Part shown: in pieces, positions 45,353 through 58,800 of the stretch
Layout of the letters: each line of letters begins with the position of its first letter
Position numbering within the stretch: the first letter of the stretch is position 1
Assembly: GCF_016859285.1 (NCBI RefSeq)
Contig: NC_053401.1
Location: 3,938,969-4,002,968 of the forward strand
Direction of reading: 5' to 3'
Length of the DNA stretch: 64,000 nt
Source of the DNA: Xiphias gladius
Taxonomy: Eukaryota; Chordata; Actinopteri; Istiophoriformes; Xiphiidae
Notes under the pieces: generated by a model
What the model was told of the DNA's origin: nothing
Databases searched by the model: none
Seen by the model: only the letters and a program-made list of their open reading frames with translations
Position numbers and translations under genes: made by a program

Positions 45353-48284
45353 TTTACATCATTCGCGTTAGAAATGAGTTATCGGCCTCATTCCCCGTCG
45401 CACAGATGAGTCATGTGGGAGTTTTTTTCGTCACCCTTAGGTGCGCGAAAGCCATCGGAAAATACCGGACACTGCCAAAAATTTCAAACCACTTTCAACA
45501 TGGCGGGTTATGGTGTTCGTGTGGGGAAAACTGCGCCTTGAAATCTTTGAACGAGGAAAAAATAAAGTGATGGCAGATAACGCGCCCGGTTCTGTTTCTT
45601 TGGATGGACACACACGAGGTTTAATCAATTAAATTCAAAGCGGGCATCTAGCGACTCCGTGGGAGTTTTTTTCCGCTGCAGTTCGGAGTGTGCAAAGTAC
45701 ATGACCGGAGTGCCAGCCAGCCAGCCAGCCAGCCAGCCTGCCTGCCGGTCGGCTACACCCCTCGCCGCCTCATCTTCCTCATGTGCACTTCACGTTTCCT
45801 CTTTCACTTTTACCAAAACCGCCGCGGCCGTTCGATCCCGCTGTTTCTGGATCAAATTGGATCAGATTAATAATGTGTCGCCCCCACCCACCCCGCACCC
45901 CACCCCGAAATAAAACCGACAGCAGGATGATTTTCATTCCACCTTTTTTTTTTTTCTTTTTCTTTTTTTTGCCTGCGATCTTCGGATTAACATGTTGATG
46001 GTTGGACCAGCCCGACGACATATATTTTCTTTCCCAAGTGAACTGTGTTTCTAATGATTAAGCAGATCGTTGGCTTAAACCGCGCCTATGTGTTTTAATT
46101 CTCTCTCTCTCTCTCTCTTTTTTCCTGATCCTTTTTATTGATTTTTTATATATATATTTTTTTTTTCTACGGGCGGTAAAATCCGGGGTTTACAGCTTTG
46201 CATTATTCCCGAGGATTCCTCCTCTAGATTAAACTCGTCACCGCGATGAACAGAGACAAGAGAGACTGCGCACGTTGTGGAGCCGACCACAGTCGTTCAT
46301 GTGCAATATGAATAAATCATGCTTTTAGAATTCTACTTGCTCCAAAGAGGAGATATATATATATAGATAGATATATATATATTTATATTTTTTCTTTTCA
46401 TGTGAGCTGTGAGTGGGGATGGGTGAGCGCAGGCTTGTAGCTAAAGGAAACGTGCCAAAAAAAAAAAAGAGAGCACATTTTTAAAAGGAAAAATGGAAAC
46501 GTGGGGATAAAAGTAAAATATATGTAACCCATTTTCTCCACTGGTAAAGATCAATACCACTCCCGCTGCACGTCATTGATGGTTTGGACTGTTGAACCAC
46601 CCAGTGGTCTTTTTTTTTCTTTCTCTCCTGTCTTGTTATCATTTAGCAGTTTCTGATAAGGCTTTGTATGTTAATTTTGACAGTCACGCAGTGACCACGT
46701 CTGCGTTAAAGAGAGGAGGGAGGGAAGATAAACAGATAGAAGCAGTCGCTTTACAGGAAATGTCGATTCTCTTTCTCTCTTTTATGCCGTTGGCAACCCA
46801 ACTGTGAGGGGAGGACGTAGGCAAATGTCAGATTTGACCTCTCCTGTTTATAGAAGACCAAAAAAAAAACCAAACAAACAAAAAAACAAAAAAGTCTGCA
46901 GGTTGTGTAGGGAGTGCTGTGCACATATGTGTGTTGTAGGAAGGTGTTTCCAGTCATTGATGTTGAAATAAGACAGCTCCGGGCTGAGGGAGTTTCCCCA
47001 CTTGGCTGCTGCACTGTTTTCCTCCTCTGTTTTTTTTTTTTTTTTTTTGCTTTGTTTTTTGTGGTCCACCGGGGCCAGTTGCTGTTTGCCTTCATCATTT
47101 TGTAGTTAGCTGGTTTTTCAGTGAGCATCACAGATTGTCGTAATTGGGCATAGAACACACAGGCTGCATTGTCTGCTCGTCTGTGTTAAAAACTGTAGGA
47201 AACAGAGGACAAATTGTTATATCAAGGCCTCCTGTTGCCAAGAAGAAACAACTCTTGGATGGGTCTAAAAGAGGAGAACCTAATAGGGAGTAATGCAATA
47301 AAACCCAAGCCCATGCAGTGGTAGTTAATCTCCTAAATCCCCCATTAAATCTTTGGCATGGATGGGTTTAGGGAAAGGCAGGAGGACAACACGTGGATGC
47401 CCAGCGCCCCATCAGGGGCTAATCAATTTTAAAAAAAACAAAACCAAAAAAAAAAAAAAAACCCCTCCCCTCAATCCGAGACCTCAGGGGCACAAACGTC
47501 CTGCGTCTGAGATTAACTCTCCCAGACCAGTTTAATCCCTCCGGTGCCCAATCTGGGTTTGTCTCCTCTGGGACGCCGCAGGCCAGTGATCTCCATCAGG
47601 GAGCAAACGCCGAACTCCCATGGAAAAAGAAAAGAAGAGAAGAGAGAAGAAAAAAAAATATGGAATCCTCCAAAACGTTGGCTTGTTTCCGGGACAGAGA
47701 CGGAGACAAACAGTTGACATTGGCAGCCACCTTCTGAACAAAAGCCCGTGGATGGTTTTCTGTCCCCGAGGGTTATGAAACTCGTTTAACCAGTGAGGGA
47801 TCACATCGAGCGAAACAACTCAACACGCTGATACGGGGAGGCGACAGTGCGGAAAAGATGATTGACTTTGCTGTCATTTTCTAGCTATTACTTATTACAG
47901 TGTGTCAGTTTTTTTGACGGAGGACGGAGGACGGGGGGGGGGTTCAGGAGTTTCCAGATTCCAGATTGACTTAACCTCTTCAAACCCGCTGGGATCCACC
48001 TTTACATGCGCATTGTCCAAACTGTTCGCACCCACGGAAATATATTTTAAAAGGCCAAATATTGGGAAAAACCCGTTTGTTTTGTTGTTTTTAGGAAAAA
48101 AAAAAAGCCTGTAAGCACATAAATGTTGTTCAGCTCTCCGTCTATGAATTGGGGAGCATTCTTCAACACCTCTGGGAACTGTATTAACTTGATAAATAGA
48201 GTAATACATGCGACGTTTTTAAATTCCAAAGAAGGTCCAAAAGTTTGCAACGATAATAAATATGCCAGGGAGAACCGGGGGAAA

Positions 48285-48420
48285 TGACCAATGTGGTCCA
48301 TAAGTATTCAGACAGTGACACATTTCCTGTTTTTTTGGCTCTGAACTCCAGCACATTGGATTTGAATAGAAGCAGTTTTCTGCTTTAAATCTTTTAGGGT
48401 GTTCACATCTGTACTGAGTA
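48285..48420. repeat. Dispersed repeat fragment (family 4)
   Basis: The blocks gtggtccataagtattcaga, cagtgacacattt and tccagcacattggatttgaa match a repeat I recall from many fish genomes, probably a DNA transposon remnant. Only about 140 bp is recognisable. Confidence 0.5.
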
Positions 48421-48749
48421 GTAAGTGTGGGACCGGTTGCCCCCCCCCCCCCTTTTTTTCTTTTTTCTTTTTCTGTAATACATATTGCCTCCAGTTTCTG
48501 GACAGCGCAGGAGGACAATGACAGGGATACAGTTACCGCACTGTTCATCTGATGTGGTTGTTAAAAGCCTCAGACTACAGCTCAAAGTCAGCTCACTCAG
48601 TCATTGTGTAAGTTCACGTCCGATGTGCTGGAGTACGGAGACGAAGCGATTAAAAACAGTCTGTGAACGCCCGTGAGGGCCGCATGAATGTATGGAGCAA
48701 GACGTCTAGAATACCCCCGTTGGGGATGCAGTCGTCATTTTACAGACTC

Positions 48750-48980
48750 ATCTATCTGTTGATTTAAGTTTTTGACAAGTCTGTCAATTGTTTAATGTCT
48801 AAAATGTCAGAAAATAATGAAAAACGTTCCCAAAGCCCAAGGAGACATCTTCAAATTGCTCGTTAACACAGAAAGGAGCAGCCAATTGACGCATTTGAGA
48901 AGCAAATGTTTGGCACTTTTGCGTGACAGATGACATACGGTCGATTAATTTTCCGTCGATCGACCAATTGATTCATCTGC
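48750..48980. repeat. Dispersed repeat family 2, copy b (sfmbt2 intron 1)
   Basis: It shares taaaatgtcagaaaataatg, cccaaagcccaagg and cttcaaattgct blocks with the other copies and ends in cgattaattttccgtcgatc-type sequence. Confidence 0.6.
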
Positions 48981-50094
48981 CGACTGTTTTCGACATTGAT
49001 TTCTGCTCGGCGTGACCATAAAACGGCCTCCTGGTCCTATACTTACTACCCAGCAGCGCTGGAACAAGCCGATGCGCTAGGTGTAGCCGTGTAACGCTGC
49101 TACGCGGTGTGGGGAGAAAACAGTCACTCAAGGGGAATTTTGAGGGAAAAACCAGGTTCCAGAGCGGCTGTGAACTGCTCCCCGTGCTATTTGATGCAAG
49201 CACTCTGATGAGCTTTAATGACAACAGCGACGTGTCAATGCAGCCGAAGACTGCAGGGCACTCCGGCAAGACACACTGATAGGCTGCGGGGGGGGCGTGA
49301 AGGGCAGCGAGCGGTGTCATGTGAGCCAAATTAGCTCGGCTTGTTGTTTACGCAGTGGATGCTTGCTGGAGCCACTGTGGGACGTCGGGGGGGGTGGGTG
49401 TTTGTGCGGTGTGTGGTGGTGGGGTGGGGGGGGTTTGGGGACGTGACCCAAACACGCACACTCACACACACTGACACACAGACTCGGGTGAATGCGGAGA
49501 CTGTCACAGCCTTTGTAGCCTCACAGTTCTGTAAATACCCTCAGCTCAAACGGCAGCGGGAGCAGTTTCTGTGTGCTTTCATTTTCTCGGGATTTCGAGG
49601 GTTTTTTTTGGGGGGATGCAGGACTTCGTTCTACACATCATTCACCAGAGGACCGTTGGATTCTCACACTCTTCATCTTTTGTTTTTTTTTTTAATCTGT
49701 TTTCTTTTTTTTTCCGGCCCGAGCAACTATCCACCCAATCATAAGGATATTTTCTGTTCTTTCGGACATTGGTTTCCGAAAGTTGACGGTGACAGTTGCG
49801 TTTTGTGGCTTGAGTTGAGGATCGCTGCGTGGCGGCAGTGTTTCCTGAGAGTGCGTGGAAGTGGGCGAGCGAGTCACTGGCGATTTGACTGCATGACCAC
49901 AATAACCGCCAGGCAAGTGACAAGCCAGGTCCGCTGTTGTGAGGAGGATAGTTTTCACATATCGTTGTGTTGAGGTTACAGCTCGGTCGTTTTGATCCTA
50001 GAAGTCAGCCGGTTTTCTTTGCGACTGTACGTGTGCTTTTTTGCAGATGTACAGACGTGCTTGGGCGTCTGGTGACCCAGTGGTTCAGACCCTA

Positions 50095-50400
50095 CGATTA
50101 GTCGCTCAGTAGATAATTAATCAGCAGCTATAGTGATAATTGATAAATTGATTAATTGTTTAAGCTCTTTATAAGCAAATTCCCTGATTGTAGCTTCTCC
50201 AATGTGAGGATTTGATGGTTTTCTCTTTTCTTTTTTTTTTTACATCATTGCACACTGAATATTCTCGGATTTGTGACTGTTAGTTAGACAAAAGGAGACA
50301 CTGGATGACGTCAACAAGGTGTGTGAGAGAATGTGTAGGGCATGTTTAACTATTTTCGGACATTTCATCGACCAAATAATTGATAAATGATTTGAGAAGA
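50095..50400. repeat. Dispersed repeat family 2, copy c (sfmbt2 intron 1)
   Basis: It starts at attagtcgctcagtagataa and ends near tcgaccaaataattgataaa, with a central tgaatattctcggatttgtg block. It is the same fold as the other family 2 copies but more diverged. Confidence 0.5.
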
Positions 50401-52095
50401 TAGTCCGCAGATTACACTGTAATGAAAATAATGGTTGGCTGCAGCCTATTGTGAACGTCCACAGCCTTTGTCGGAAGTCGTTCCCGTTTTTCCTCTCTCA
50501 TCTCTACCGTTCGCTGTTGAATAAAGGTTAAAAAACAACCCCAAAATACTGAACACACAAGTGCTCTAGACGAGCGGCTCCCTAACTGGGAGTCAGGGAT
50601 CCTCAAACGGATCACAAGATAAATCTGAGGGGTCTCGAAATGCTGGATAAGTTAGGAGAGAAGAAAAAAAAACCCAAAAAACACTCAGAAATAAAGCAGT
50701 GATTTTTTTCTGACTTTTCCCTAATTGGGGTTTATTGTGGTGTCTGACGAAATGAATGTTACATTTTTCTTAAATAAAATATTAGGCTTACTAGCCAGTG
50801 GGGGCCACATCCCACAGCAAGAGCCGCATATTTAATGAGCAAGACGACTGACTTAAGCCTCTGACTACGTTAGTAAACAAGATGAGACACATCTGGACCT
50901 TTTTGATTCAGCCCTGCGAGTGATTGATTGATCGCGTCATACGTGCGCTTCACGGTGATTAATCAGAGCAGCGTGTCACAGTGTCGGGGGGGGGGGAAAC
51001 AGAACGTCTTTCATTTAGGGAGAGGTGGTGTTAATGTAGCTCTACCCGTGTGTTAGTTCAATACCCGTTTTGACAATATATTAGCAAATGAATACGTGAA
51101 TCTGCTGAGCTAATGACCTCCTTAGTAAAACTGATGGTGTTTAATATGGCGTGGTGATTACAGGCCAACATTAGACAGCACAAATCCCTCTTGTGCGTGT
51201 CACAAATTCATATTTCTTTTCACACTTCCCCTTTTACCTTCCAAATTAAGCTGTGGTGACGTTACTCTGCACTTCTGTATTATTCTCTCTCCACCGACGC
51301 CCGGCTGATTACTTTCAAGCGGCACAAATTTATCAGCCTGTTGTCTTGCTCGTGTCATTCCAGTTTTTCTACTTTGTTGGACTCCGATTGGTTATCTGAT
51401 GGAGTTTTGCTGGGCTATGCAAATGCATGCAGCCGGCAGACAATATGCATAAGCAGACATTACAAAAAACACGTGCTGAAGAGGCAGAGACTGCTCTGCA
51501 ATTTAGCAGGATAACAGGCTTTTCATTTGGCTTTAATGATGCCGAAAATCTGTTTGAGTATGGAAATCTGCAAATTGTTGGTGTTTTGTTTCGTCGTCAT
51601 ACACTTTGGCTCCGCTTTGGCTCCTGCTCGAGATCAGACGTCTTTTCCCGGGTTCTGGGGTCGATTGAGTTGTTAAGTTTCTGGCGGTGGCGCACTTTTC
51701 TTTTTGCCTAATCAGCCTCTGTGTTCACCGCCGTTCATGCAAACCACCCACTTCTTCTTTTGTTTATTCTAAAGAAACTGGAAATGCAAAGTGCATAATC
51801 TCCTGTCTGCCAGATGATTTTTCCAAGGAAATTATTTATAAATAGGGTGTGTTGCTGTGAGCTGTTGAAACAGTGAACATTTTGATCTCTGCTGTATCAC
51901 TGTAAGTGGAGAGCGGCATCATTCTGGAAATATCACGGACTGTTTCTGAACATATTACCGTAGGATAGTATTTGATAAATTAGCACATTGATTTGATTGA
52001 TCTTTTATGCTCCAGGGACGTTGGGGACAGTGAGAGATGCAGTGAAGAAGAACTGAAACACCTCAGGTCTAAAGTTAACACTCACCAGGAAGAGG

Positions 52096-53930
52096 ATGCA
52101 GTCTCGCGCTCAGGAGCAGCCGCTGGCCCTCACGACGGTCAAGTCATACAATTCGACCAATGGGAAGGAAGAGGAGGTGAACACAGGTGAGGCCCTGTAG
52201 CTTGATTTTGCCTCGAATGTCGGTTGCCAGGTCGGTTGCACAGAGCCACCTTTGTAAGATCAGCGGATGGGTGTGGTAGACGTAGACTGAATGAAAACGC
52301 ATACGAGGAATCTCTCGGTTGCTGATAATAGAAGTCATCTGGAAAGACAATGTTCTCAGGTATCTCATCACACTCTGTTTATTATTTCTCTATAAATCGC
52401 AGCTTCTTCACTATGTTATTCTGACTGTCACGTCTCTTGTAGATTGTGAAGTAATAAGTTTATATTATGAATATAAATATTATAGTTTATAATATTTCTA
52501 GGATAAATTGCATGCCATAACTTGGCATGTCAGTGGCACTAAACATGTTAACGGAGCCATTTTCATGAAAAAAAAGTTTCGCTCGATTTGAATTCAAGGG
52601 TTTTTCAACGCGCAGCGGATATCTCTATATGAACGGATAAAAGAAAATAACAAGGGCACCACACACACCGGCCGTGTATGTTGCATATCCAAAAAAAAAA
52701 CAACCTTTCCCATGGTTTTTTATGTAAGCCCACACGCAGGCAGCGCTTTGGCGCGTCACTGCACATCAACCCATCAGGATTTGTTACTGGCTTATCTCCC
52801 AGCAGCAGCGCGTGTCAAGTCTCCAGAAAAGCAGCGGTTTTATGAGAGTCGCTCTCTGGATCGGTAAATCCCAGCTGCTACACCTTCAATAATTCCTCTG
52901 TCTGCAGGACACATCCAGTGTGTGTTACAGGCATTGATCAACGTGTGTCAAATGACGCAAAGCTACGTGATACCGCCGGTGTGTTTTTGGTTTTTGGTTT
53001 TTTTCCCCAATCGGAGTGAATATGGAATTATATGATATATCATTTCGGCACTACACCTGCAAAGAGTAAGCCAGTGGAGACACTGGCTGTGTCCCAGTTC
53101 CATACCGTTTGACGGCGGGCAAAGAACCCCTCGATTTTCTGAATGTGCCGTTGATGCACCGAAATGCCCCGTGATGCACCTGCAGAACAGGAGGAGCTGC
53201 TCACAGCTGAAAAAAAACAAAAAAAAACCAAATCCTGGATAGTGGTCAAACAGCTATGTAAACAATCCTGAATCCAAAAAAAAAAACCAAAAACCAAAAC
53301 CATTAGTCACATTTGGATGGCTGTTAAGGTTACGTGGGATTGGCATTCCAAAGCCAGAGTTTGATGGACATGGGTTGGCGTATTTTTTCATAATCTGTTG
53401 TATAAAAGGGTAGAGTATGTATATTTTTTTTTGATTTTTTTTTTTGTACAGTAACTGTAAAAACAGTATACAATGACAATTAGTATATACAGTATACTTA
53501 CAATGTATAATTGGTATGTATTATGGAAAGGGAAGGATGTTGTCCCAATTCCATAGTCCCCTATTTGCACTGTAAAATCATGGACGTACAAACAATCACT
53601 TTGATACTGTAGAAACTTTCTGAGTTTGTTTATTATGAGGTAAGATCCTAGGAAGTTTTCATGGACAATTTCTGAACGTTTATCCTCGGCTCTCGCCGTG
53701 AAAAAGTGACTGGCGTTCACTCCACCAGACGTGCCAGTTGGGTGCTAAGGGTTAAGCTCTGTTCGCTGCGTGAGCGCTCATGAGAAGGAGTGAGCAGCCT
53801 CTACAGTCTCTCCGAAAAACAAACTCCATCAAAACATCAGCTTCCCACCGTTCCCTCTCATTAGACAGAGCAGGTTCAGTCCCGCTCTCTTCACACCGAG
53901 GGAGCCTCCAGAGACGCAGCGCACGCACAC

Positions 53931-54020
<90 letters not shown>

Positions 54021-55839
54021 GGAACACGACGGAAGAAAGAAAACTGACAAATAATACCTCGAATGTGTCAGTCTTCCACTGGCAAAGTGAACAACTGTCA
54101 CCTTCAGGATAAAAGGTGGAATTACGTAAGACGACTTGCAACATCCTGTGCACACAAACGCATCTTACCGTACCATTTCCTGTGAATTTTGTGTTTTCTG
54201 CAAGGATGGCTTGGTTTACAAAACATAACGAACTGTGTGTTCAGTTGCCACCTGTTCACGATCCAGTGAATGAAGTGAAATTTTAAATCTCCGGCCAAGG
54301 CGGTTTGTTTTAATCGGTGACGACTGACGGGAGATTTCGTTTAATCAAATGCAGATTCCATGGAGGAAGAGGCGGAGTTTAACTGGGAGGAGTACATGGA
54401 GGAGACGGGGGCTGACGCCGCCCCTCACACCACCTTCAAACATGTGAGTGACCGCATACGATCTTCTCCTCACACCTAAATCCCATCCCCTTGGCGATCC
54501 TTTAAATACAGCCTCCTAGATAAGTACCATATGCAGAAATCCTTTAACGACATATTGGAGAGAGCCAGGCCTTGGCATCGTAGCGCTAATGCTGCTCAAC
54601 ACATCGCTCCCCTTGGCTCTGTTCCCGTGTGACGCACAAGTCGTTAGACAACCTTTGCTGGCTTCTGTAAACACAGTTGTGGGTCATTACTGAAGCACAA
54701 CAGAAAACTATACGGTGAATACAAATGAGCGGTTCTTTTTATTTGTTGGTTTATTTGTTTTTTTTTCCTTTAGGAAGGTCATTTTGAAATTATTTAGTGA
54801 AAGAATTTCCAGAGTTGAAACATGTAGATGAGGTTTCTGAGGCAGATATATCTTAATTACAGCATTCCTCACCATCTCCAGTCTTTTCTGTTTCCTTCTT
54901 CTCAAGTATGCGAGGTCGGTATGGCTGACATCATTATAATAACATCATGATATTACTATATATCAAAATACATCACCATAGGGGCAATTTATTTTAGTTA
55001 CATAAATCTTTTAAAAAAATGAAAGTATATGTGTGTGACCTGTTTTTGAAGAGGCGCAGTACTTTCCTAAAGCAGCCAGGCACTGTAGTTTTTAGAAAAA
55101 CCGTTACTCCAACAGGAAGAAGCGGTGCATTTGTTGGAGACTATTTTCAGGTATGGATTAATCCACATTTGGTGCTCTGGTGAGTATGTGGGGCAGCGGG
55201 ATGGTGAATGTGGGACTAAGTCAAGATAAAGTACAGAGTGTGTGTGTGTGTGTGTGTTTTTAATTATTAATTTGAACAACAGACATCAAAAGTAAAAGTG
55301 CCAAAAAAAAAAAAAGTTAAAAATCAGCAGTTATTATGAAGAATCGCACGAAATGTGTGTTGCAAAGTGGCAGATTACTGGACGTGTTCAACACATCTGT
55401 TCTACAGGAGGCAAGATCTTTATCTCGGATATCTGAGCCAGGAACCACATACATCTTAAAAAAATCTTTTGATTTGAGTTTTCTAGAGAATTTAAAAATG
55501 AGGCGCAACTTCAAACTTGTTTTGAAGTGTACTGACAAGCGCATCTACACGATCATAGCTGATTCAGTAGACTGTTTAACACAAAACCTTTTTATTGAGA
55601 TCGGGGAGGTGGCACGAAAGGGAAAGGTAGTTTCTTTTTTTGGCAGTGCCTCTGCAGGCCATCTGTTCTCTGCTCTGATTCACTGGGTTGAAATTCATAT
55701 CTGATACCGAAGTGAACTGAAGCAGGGGGGCCTGCCGAGTAGGTTCAGACCGACAGTCGTGGACCAGGTCAACTGAGGGGTCAGCTCAGCTGCGTGTTGC
55801 CGTCACCCAAAGGGCGGATTGTCAGACTCAACTGCCTAA

Positions 55840-55873
<34 letters not shown>

Positions 55874-58800
55874 CACATCTATAAGAGCAAATTCGAAAAA
55901 TCTGTATTTCTATTTGTCTTCTACTTGAAATGTTTCTCTTCACTATCTGATTCTATTGAAACGATAGCTGCCGTATGTTATCAAAACACGTGGGTGCGGA
56001 GTAACTGAATTAAGGGGATTTTCCAGAAATAACACTGAATCAGCTAATTGTTTTTTTTTTTTTTTCTGTTAAATGTCGTTGTTGTTCATCCAATGCCAAG
56101 CTCGGCAGAACTGCCGTGGTCCCAAAATGGTGATGAATGTACCTCCCAAAGCAAAGCTGAAGTTGCTTAAATATATTCTCAATGGCCAGATGTGATTTTT
56201 GACTTTTTTTTTTTTTCCTTCCTACTTTTCATACTAAGAGTACAGAAAACAGTGAAAACTACTGGTGAGGTAGTGCTTTTTTGAGGCCCAGTCAATCCAT
56301 AAAGTACCAAAAGTTGGCACTGAATGTTGGGTGAGATTCGTATTCTTGTTTGTTTAGGCTTTGATTAGATATTTCCTGATTTAAAGGTGTTGGGGTTTTT
56401 TTTACCCAACAAGTACAGCTGTTTTTTGTTTTTGTTTTTTTTTTGGTTCTTTACAAGGGCATTCCACCAATTTTATGTCGAAGTCAGCAGACATAAAATG
56501 TTGACTAGTTAACTTGTGGAAACAGTTGTACGATGTCTTCTCTGTCTCCGGAGGAGCTGTGTCATGTCTGCGAAAATGACTCAAGTAACATCAATTGAGT
56601 TACCTCATCCTGGGTTTGGAGAGTTCAAATGTTTGGAGTTGAAGGGTTTCTGTTTGGTTGGGATTTGGGCCCGTATGTATTTGGGTCTCTCTTTCTCCGT
56701 GCGTATGAGTTTTGCTCATTCCTGTATTGTTTTTATCGTACATCATTAGCTTGCCAGACACCTGTAAAGGTCCTGGATGTGTACTAACCTGTGTGAAAGG
56801 TGCTAAACCAGTCTGATTGATAGATTTATTGGTGTTAAGCATAATTTTGTTTGACCTTCACATAACTGTATGAAATGTTTATAAAGTGCACTTCAAAAAT
56901 CATAAATATTACTCGTGTTTTTGGCAGGACTGTGTTTTTTTTGGGTTTTTTTTTTTTTTTGGCAACCGTGTAAAGAAATCTTTTGTAATTAATATGTTTG
57001 ATCTATTCTGAGAGATATATCTCAGTGTCAAATCAGTTTCAACATCGGCCTTGGGCAACTGATTACCGATCCAGTTTCTATTAATTGGCCTGTTTTTTTT
57101 TGCGACAATATGACTTCCTGTTCTGTAATGTCATCAGCAATTGATTATGAAATATTCAGAGTACTCCTGATGTAATTTTACTTGGAATCCCCCCCCCAAA
57201 AGAACTCAGCCTGTGACCAAGGCTCTGCCCCCCCATTAACATGTTACATCACAGGAGAGGGCCAGATGGGTTCCTGGATGTGAGGTCTTTATCCACCTCA
57301 GCTGACTCGGTCTTTGACCGGCGGAGCAGCTGTCTGTGCCAATGAGGCTCACAGCGCTCAGCGGCTGGCAGGACGGGGTTGCAGAGGCAGAGACGTGTCC
57401 GCTGGCAATTTGAGATTTGAAGGAGTGTGTCAGTGTTTCAGTTTGGTTACATCACTCGGGGCGATGAGCGTAATAAAGGCAAGATTAGAATATGTGGGTT
57501 TTATGAGCGCGCCCTGGTGTCGGACAAACTGTAGTGATTTGAGCAGCTGAGGTCCCCTGGGAAGCTAAATTGTCTTGTTGGTAAGTGGATTGAGTCACTG
57601 GGAAACAGACCATGAATTCCCCAGAAAAATGTGATTCAGTAAAGTGCAGCTCTCATCTCTCTCCCTCCCTCCCTCTCTCCCTCCCTCCCTCTCTCTCCCT
57701 CCCTTTCTCTGCCTGGACAAATTGAAACAGTGATTTCTCTTGGGCCTGTACAGGCACACAACCACACACAGACACACACACACACACACACACACTCAGT
57801 GTTTGCTGCCGAGGCTGCCCATAGCTCTCTTACATAAGCCAACCAGAGTGATACAGCACGTTTGCATTGTTGTAGCAGGAAGTCACAGGGCCATTCGTAT
57901 TGTGTTTATTTCTAAGATGTTGGCTTTTTCCATTCACTTGTGAGCGTGTGCGTTTGTGTGAGTGTTGAATGTGAACATCCTGTTGGGCTAGTAGGGTTCT
58001 CAAGAATTGTATGGCGGACTGTGGCTATGGTGGAAGCGCATTATGCTGTGCTGCATTCACTGTCGTACAGCTTTATCGCTTTCCCTGCACGAGGACAGAA
58101 CTGAAAGGCCGTTGTTTAGCACGGGGGAGTGGTTTTAGGCAGTTCTCTAAAAGTCTCGCACTTCATTAATTCTAGTTGGTGTTTTTTTTTTTTTTAAACC
58201 TCACCTGTACTCACCTCAGCTGATGTCAACACATGCACTCTAATGTTTAAAAAAAATGAAGCCGCAACTTGGTTCGTCGAAATGAACCACCTGCCTGATT
58301 CAGGTGATATTCTGTGGATTCGCACATTGTGATAGGCGACTAAATGTCATGAAGGAGTTTCAGTCGCCATTACGGCTGAAACTAACAGTTGTTTTCTCCA
58401 ATGGATTTATTGTTTCAATTAATTGATCGTTTCAGCGGATTAAAATGTCAGAAAAACACCCGTCACAGTTTCTCTAGAGCCCAAGTGGACGTCTCTGAAA
58501 TGCCTGTTTTATCCAGCTGACAGTCCAAAAACAAAAAAGATTCAGTTCACGAATTATAGAAAACAGTGGAAAACAGCAAATCCTAACATTTGAGAGGCCG
58601 GAGCCAGCAAATGTCTTGCTGAAATTACAGTAACGGGATCCTTTTTTTTTTCTTCTAAATTATTTGACTGCTCTAGTTTAGTGACATTATAGGGGGAGAT
58701 TTTAAAAAAGAAAAAAATCGACGCAGCAGACACCAAAATATCCTGACCTTTAGTCTCGAGTATGGCCTGAGATCCAAAAACACAAGGTCCTGCGTAACAG

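Larger units (their letters stand above)
44782..52015 (+). other. sfmbt2 intron 1 (about 7.2 kb)
   Basis: It starts CpG-rich with (CT)n at 44882-44929 and (CAGC)n at 45713-45747, then becomes AT-rich with many poly(T) and poly(A) runs. It holds three dispersed repeat copies (48285-48420, 48750-48980, 50095-50400) and candidate regulatory motifs near 45497, 51417 and 51836. No coding exon seen. Confidence 0.5.

Noticed and set aside
53752-54153. Long Cys/Val-rich open frames in the sfmbt2 intron 2 region
   Set aside because: They are translations of the 86-bp (CA)n microsatellite and its flanks.
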